In this document: positions 61,025 to 64,000 of the stretch, in pieces
How positions within the stretch are numbered: the first letter of the stretch is position 1
How the letters are laid out: every line of letters starts with the position of its first letter
NCBI GenBank assembly: GCA_964567125.1
Contig: CAZMLC010000004.1
Coordinates: 4,854-68,853 of the forward strand
DNA length: 64,000 nt
Direction: 5' to 3'
DNA from: CAZMLC01 sp964567125
Lineage (GTDB): Bacteria; Verrucomicrobiota; Kiritimatiellia; RFP12; UBA1067
Program-made: the position numbers and the translations under genes
Notes under the pieces: generated by a model
Told to the model about the DNA's origin: nothing
Databases searched by the model: none
What the model saw: only the letters and a program-made list of their open reading frames with translations

Positions 61025-62833
61025 TTATTTCCAAAGCATCAGGCGAAGCGTGTTCGACGGGATGGCGCGTGTCGGATCGATGGTGCCCTGTTCAGGTTCT
61101 TCAGCGGATACCAGCGTTCTGCCCGCAACCGTGACCGAGACAGGCACTGCGTCCGCGTGCGTGTTCCAGATGAGTATGGCCAGCGTGTTGTCTGTCCCAC
61201 GGAAGGCTTTTGTGGGAAGGTCCTTGCGGTCAATGGCGAATCCCTCGGTGTCGATAAAGGTGCCGCGCTGCAGCGTCGCACTATGCTTGCGCTGAAAGTC
61301 AATCACGCATTTCAGGTAGCGTGCGCAGGTCGCGGGATCGTTCTGCTGCATCATTCCGAGGTCAGGTTTGCTGATGACGGTGCGATACTCATCTTTGGCC
61401 GGGATCGTGTTTTCTTTAAGATAGGTTACATCTGCGCGATACCGCGATTCGATCTCATTGCGCAGGCCGTAAAGGCATGCATAGTTGACGCAGTCGCGGT
61501 CTTTCATGGGCGCGGGAATGCGGTCCGTGGAAAGTACTTCAGGAAAGGTGTAGCGCATCATTTCAGGGAAAGGATCTTCACCGCGGGTACCTGCGAGACG
61601 CACGTTCATCTCCATCCGCGTTGCGCGGAAGGCGCCGAGCTGGCAGCCATGAAACAGGGCGATCGCCGAGAAGGCGCTGTCGTGGATCCCTTCAGTCATG
61701 ACGATGAAATCAGGATTGATTTTGCGCATATGCTCGGCAATCCGCTGCAGGAAGCCGGGACGTTCCGTTTCGTGCACCATGCACGGTGTCACATGGCCGT
61801 GGTTGACGCCATAGCAGGACATGGGCGACATCATGGCCAGCTGATCAAAGAGAATGCCGTCGGCGCCAAGATCGTTGGCTTGCAGGGCGAGACTGAGCAT
61901 GCGTTCAAACCACGCCTCCGCATAGGTACAGCCGAGATCAAAGCGATAGATCGGGATGTCGCTGTACTTGTGATAGGTGTGCTGATACGTCGAGCCGTCG
62001 CGCTTTTGAATCGCGATGTTTTTGCCGACGGTTCGCCAAAAATCCGTGGCTTCGCGTTCTTGAAGCTGCCCGTTGGCGTAGATGATCGAGCGCTTGCCCA
62101 TGGTGCGAATCTCTTTGAGGGCTTGTACAAGCGCTGCGCGGCCCCCCATCGCTTCATCGGGAATATAGTCGGGGTAGAGATGGTCGTGTCCCCCTTGTGT
62201 CCACCCAAAGAGCCCGATGATATCGAGACCGCGTGCATCGGCGAGTTTGGCGAGTGCCGGCAAATCGGGGTAGCGCCACATGATCTGACCGTTTTGCTGT
62301 TTGAGGATGCAGAGAAGCCAGCCAGAAGCGGTTTTTGTCCACTCAGGGACTTGGCGCATCGGGCGAATCGTGTCGAACCAGGTGCGATAGATTTTCGCTG
62401 CAACGTGCCATGAGCCGGTATAAGGCGCAATCAGGATCGGCGGAATCGCGACCTGCGCGCCGCTGGCGCAGAAGAGCATGTGCTTGACCACCACGCCGCA
62501 GGTCTGGCGGGTTGCGTCGTAACGCAGGCAAAACGATTTTGCATGGTGCCCCGCATCGTGAGAACCGATGTAAATTCCTTGTGTCGCCCCGGCAAACGCG
62601 CACCANNNNNNNNNNNNNNNNNNNNNNNNNNNNNNNNNNNNNNNNNNNNNNNNNNNNNNNNNNNNNNNNNNNNNNNNNNNNNNNNNNNNNNNNNNNNNNN
62701 NNNNNGGCTGGAAGATCAATTTCTTTTGCGCGTAGCGCAGCTGATGACCGTCATAATTTAAGATGGCCGTATCAGCGTGTGTGGCAAGCGTGAGGCCTGC
62801 CACAATGAATAAAAATGTAGTGAGTACCTTCAT
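61025..62833 (-). CDS. DUF6259-like exported TIM-barrel protein, interrupted by a sequence gap
   Basis: A signal peptide ('VLTTFLFIVAGLTLATHA') opens the protein. After the N run comes a beta-sandwich ('GIYIGSHDAGHHAKSF') and a TIM barrel typical of DUF6259 or GH36-like clan members: 'LDIIGLFGWTQGGHDHLYPD', 'GADGILFDQLAMM', 'FIVMTEGIHDSAF'. The Asp in 'LFDQ' and Glu in 'TEGIHD' are the best catalytic candidates. It is the first gene of the operon, with AGGA 7 nt before the ATG. About 42 N-terminal residues precede the gap; its real size is unknown. Confidence 0.75.
   Translation of the reverse strand: MKVLTTFLFIVAGLTLATHADTAILNYDGHQLRYAQKKLIFQXXXXXXXXXXXXXXXXXXXXXXXXXXXXXXXXXXWCAFAGATQGIYIGSHDAGHHAKSFCLRYDATRQTCGVVVKHMLFCASGAQVAIPPILIAPYTGSWHVAAKIYRTWFDTIRPMRQVPEWTKTASGWLLCILKQQNGQIMWRYPDLPALAKLADARGLDIIGLFGWTQGGHDHLYPDYIPDEAMGGRAALVQALKEIRTMGKRSIIYANGQLQEREATDFWRTVGKNIAIQKRDGSTYQHTYHKYSDIPIYRFDLGCTYAEAWFERMLSLALQANDLGADGILFDQLAMMSPMSCYGVNHGHVTPCMVHETERPGFLQRIAEHMRKINPDFIVMTEGIHDSAFSAIALFHGCQLGAFRATRMEMNVRLAGTRGEDPFPEMMRYTFPEVLSTDRIPAPMKDRDCVNYACLYGLRNEIESRYRADVTYLKENTIPAKDEYRTVISKPDLGMMQQNDPATCARYLKCVIDFQRKHSATLQRGTFIDTEGFAIDRKDLPTKAFRGTDNTLAILIWNTHADAVPVSVTVAGRTLVSAEEPEQGTIDPTRAIPSNTLRLMLWK
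62606..62705. other. Assembly gap (100 N) inside the DUF6259-like gene
   Basis: Exactly 100 N, a placeholder of unknown length. It removes part of the N-terminal beta domain; by family size several hundred bases may be missing. Confidence 0.97.
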
Positions 62834-62979
62834 CAGAATTCCTGGTCGTAGTGATACCCGCAGTACAGAGGGTGATCGGCTGCTCCTGTCCTGTGCAGCG
62901 TTCCACTCCGCTTACAGGTACAACCAATCTTCAATGTGGTATTACGGTAGCACGAAGAGGCAACGCATAACAATAGCCA

Positions 62980-63012
62980 TTTGCGCAAAATACAGCTTAC
63001 ATTTTGCGCAAA
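62980..63012. promoter_or_regulatory. Paired palindromes TTTGCGCAAA, candidate operator of the saccharide operon
   Basis: The perfect 10-bp palindrome TTTGCGCAAA occurs at 62980-62989 and 63003-63012, centres 23 bp apart, and the two together form a larger inverted repeat. The central CpG recalls LacI-family operators. They lie about 150 bp upstream of the first operon gene; a TTGTTA -35-like element (minus strand, 62968-62973) is adjacent. No regulator gene is seen nearby. The rest of 62834-63049 shows no gene. Confidence 0.55.
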
Positions 63013-63049
63013 CACGAACGTCCTTTTTGCGTGTTGTCGCGGTGTATAT

Positions 63050-63898
63050 TTAAACGGTTGGGAGAGTAGGACGGTCTGGATAGCGTGGATAGTGGAAGTC
63101 CGGCATGCCGATGGCCATGCCGGCACGCAGTGTGCCTGGAATGTGAAGCGCCCGCTCCAAGGTTCCGGGAGCGCGTCGCGTAGCCGCAAGGACAAATCCG
63201 GTATAGAAGTGACCTAAATCAAGACAGTGAGCCAGGAGCGAGGCGTTTTGATAGGCCAGGTTCGCATCTTCGGTTCCAAAACGCGCATTTTCAGGGGCGT
63301 AAAAGAAGAGCACGGCTTTTGCCTGACGCAGAATCAAATCGCGCTTCTCGCTGCGCAGCGCACGTATCTTTTTGACAAACATGGCGATCCGTTTTGCGTC
63401 GGGATGGCGGGCCGTGATCAGTGCGCCGAGCATGGGGATCTTCACCAGCTGTTCGACGCGTTCGAAGGTTTGCAGCGTAAAATCAATGATGTATTGGAGC
63501 TGATCCGGCGCATCGATGATCATTACACCGATCTCCTGCTGGTTGCTTGCGGTGGGCGCATAGTGTGCGGCATCGACGAGCTGTTCCAGTGTGGCACGTG
63601 CGACCGGCGCATCGCTAAAGTTGCGGTGGGATCGACGTGTACGCAACAGGTGCATGAGTTGTTCCGCGGTCGGTTGCTTGCCCGCGTCGACGGGATGGAC
63701 ACGTTCGGGCGGAAAGGCCGCATGCTCGATCGCGTTGACAGGACAAATGGAAACGCAGTGTCCACAGCCGATGCACATCTCCGGATGCAGCGCTTCAGGT
63801 TGTGCGGTTGGCGCTTTCGCCTCGAAAACGAAGGCAGGACATACGCGCACACAGCGCCCGCAGGCAATACACCGCATCGGGTTGATTTGAATCTTCAT
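63050..63898 (-). CDS. Nitroreductase with N-terminal 2x[4Fe-4S] ferredoxin domain
   Basis: 282 residues. Residues 1-60 hold two 4Fe-4S motifs ('CIACGRCVRVCP' and 'CIGCGHCVSICP'). The rest is an FMN-dependent nitroreductase fold: 'LLRTRRSHRNFSDAPVARA', 'AHYAPTASNQQ'. The fusion is common in anaerobes and lets ferredoxin-type electrons reach the flavin. The substrate is unknown. It is upstream of, and on the same strand as, the saccharide operon but separated by 216 bp. The sequence beyond, 63899-64000, shows no gene. Confidence 0.92.
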   Translation of the reverse strand: MKIQINPMRCIACGRCVRVCPAFVFEAKAPTAQPEALHPEMCIGCGHCVSICPVNAIEHAAFPPERVHPVDAGKQPTAEQLMHLLRTRRSHRNFSDAPVARATLEQLVDAAHYAPTASNQQEIGVMIIDAPDQLQYIIDFTLQTFERVEQLVKIPMLGALITARHPDAKRIAMFVKKIRALRSEKRDLILRQAKAVLFFYAPENARFGTEDANLAYQNASLLAHCLDLGHFYTGFVLAATRRAPGTLERALHIPGTLRAGMAIGMPDFHYPRYPDRPTLPTV

Positions 63899-64000
63899 GT
63901 TGCGTTTCTTTTTTTAAATGCCAGAGCTTTGTTTTGCCACAAAGGACAAAGTGCACTTAGAATTACGGTGTTCCAACAGTGCTGTTCCTTTGCGTTCTAT

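Overview
The window looks like a scaffold from a Gram-negative bacterium of the PVC superphylum (Planctomycetes-Verrucomicrobia-Chlamydiae), most likely a Kiritimatiellota, Verrucomicrobiota or Lentisphaerota relative. The taxonomic call is inference. It rests on an outer-membrane module (bamA-skp-lpxD), a V/A-type ATPase operon start (E, DUF2764, A) in the order known from Chlamydia, a compact cell-wall/division cluster with a MurC-MurB fusion and a divergent FtsZ, DLG-type Ser/Thr kinases, and many exported glycoside hydrolases with DUF4380/DUF6259-like partners. Three runs of exactly 100 N (40093-40192, 55501-55600, 62606-62705) are scaffold gaps and each interrupts a gene.

Layout. 1-2.4 kb: the end of a tandem ABC ATPase and a ferredoxin-fused aldo/keto reductase. 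2.5-8.7 kb: tRNA-Ser(UGA), a truncated four-helix-bundle gene, a polyampholyte protein, an NtrB/NtrC pair, an exported multi-zinc-finger protein whose stop overlaps the start of a Ser/Thr kinase, and a DUF192 protein. 8.7-13.2 kb: a serine hydrolase, ilvC, rpmE and prfA. 13.2-21.2 kb (minus strand): bamA, skp, lpxD, paaK-like, an ExbD-like lipoprotein and ligA, probably one operon. 21.4-26.6 kb: a sugar isomerase/epimerase and a 1,320-residue exported glycosidase. 26.6-29.8 kb: tRNA-Ser(GCU) and a three-gene signalling set (two receiver-kinase hybrids and a FixJ-type regulator). 30.0-35.9 kb: a candidate structured RNA, infA, a lipoprotein, an AroK-AroB fusion, grpE, dnaJ and rsmE. 35.9-41.8 kb: a B12-type radical SAM protein, a eukaryote-type hexokinase, the V-ATPase E-DUF2764-A genes and an unknown membrane-anchored protein. 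41.8-49.4 kb (minus strand): sppA, murC-murB, ddl, ftsQ, ftsA, ftsZ. 49.6-52.6 kb: a secreted protein interrupted by an in-frame TGA, and a GH92 mannosidase. 52.6-62.8 kb (minus strand): a seven-gene saccharide operon (DUF6259, DUF4380, GH65-like, GH50/agarase-like, SDR, MFS transporter, acid-sugar dehydratase) behind a pair of palindromes. 63.0-63.9 kb: a ferredoxin-nitroreductase.

How the genes work together. The saccharide operon reads as external cleavage, import, oxidation and dehydration of a sugar acid. The division cluster carries wall-precursor synthesis and the FtsQ-FtsA-FtsZ core. The bamA operon handles outer-membrane protein and lipid A assembly. The most unusual signals are the TGA in the gene at 49613-50170 (it falls where a Cys would complete a CxxCxGxG motif), an FtsZ whose catalytic T7 Asp is Arg, a histidine-kinase hybrid with a degenerate ATP site next to an intact paralogue, an orphan terminator and RNA fold upstream of infA, and a V-ATPase operon that stops after subunit A.
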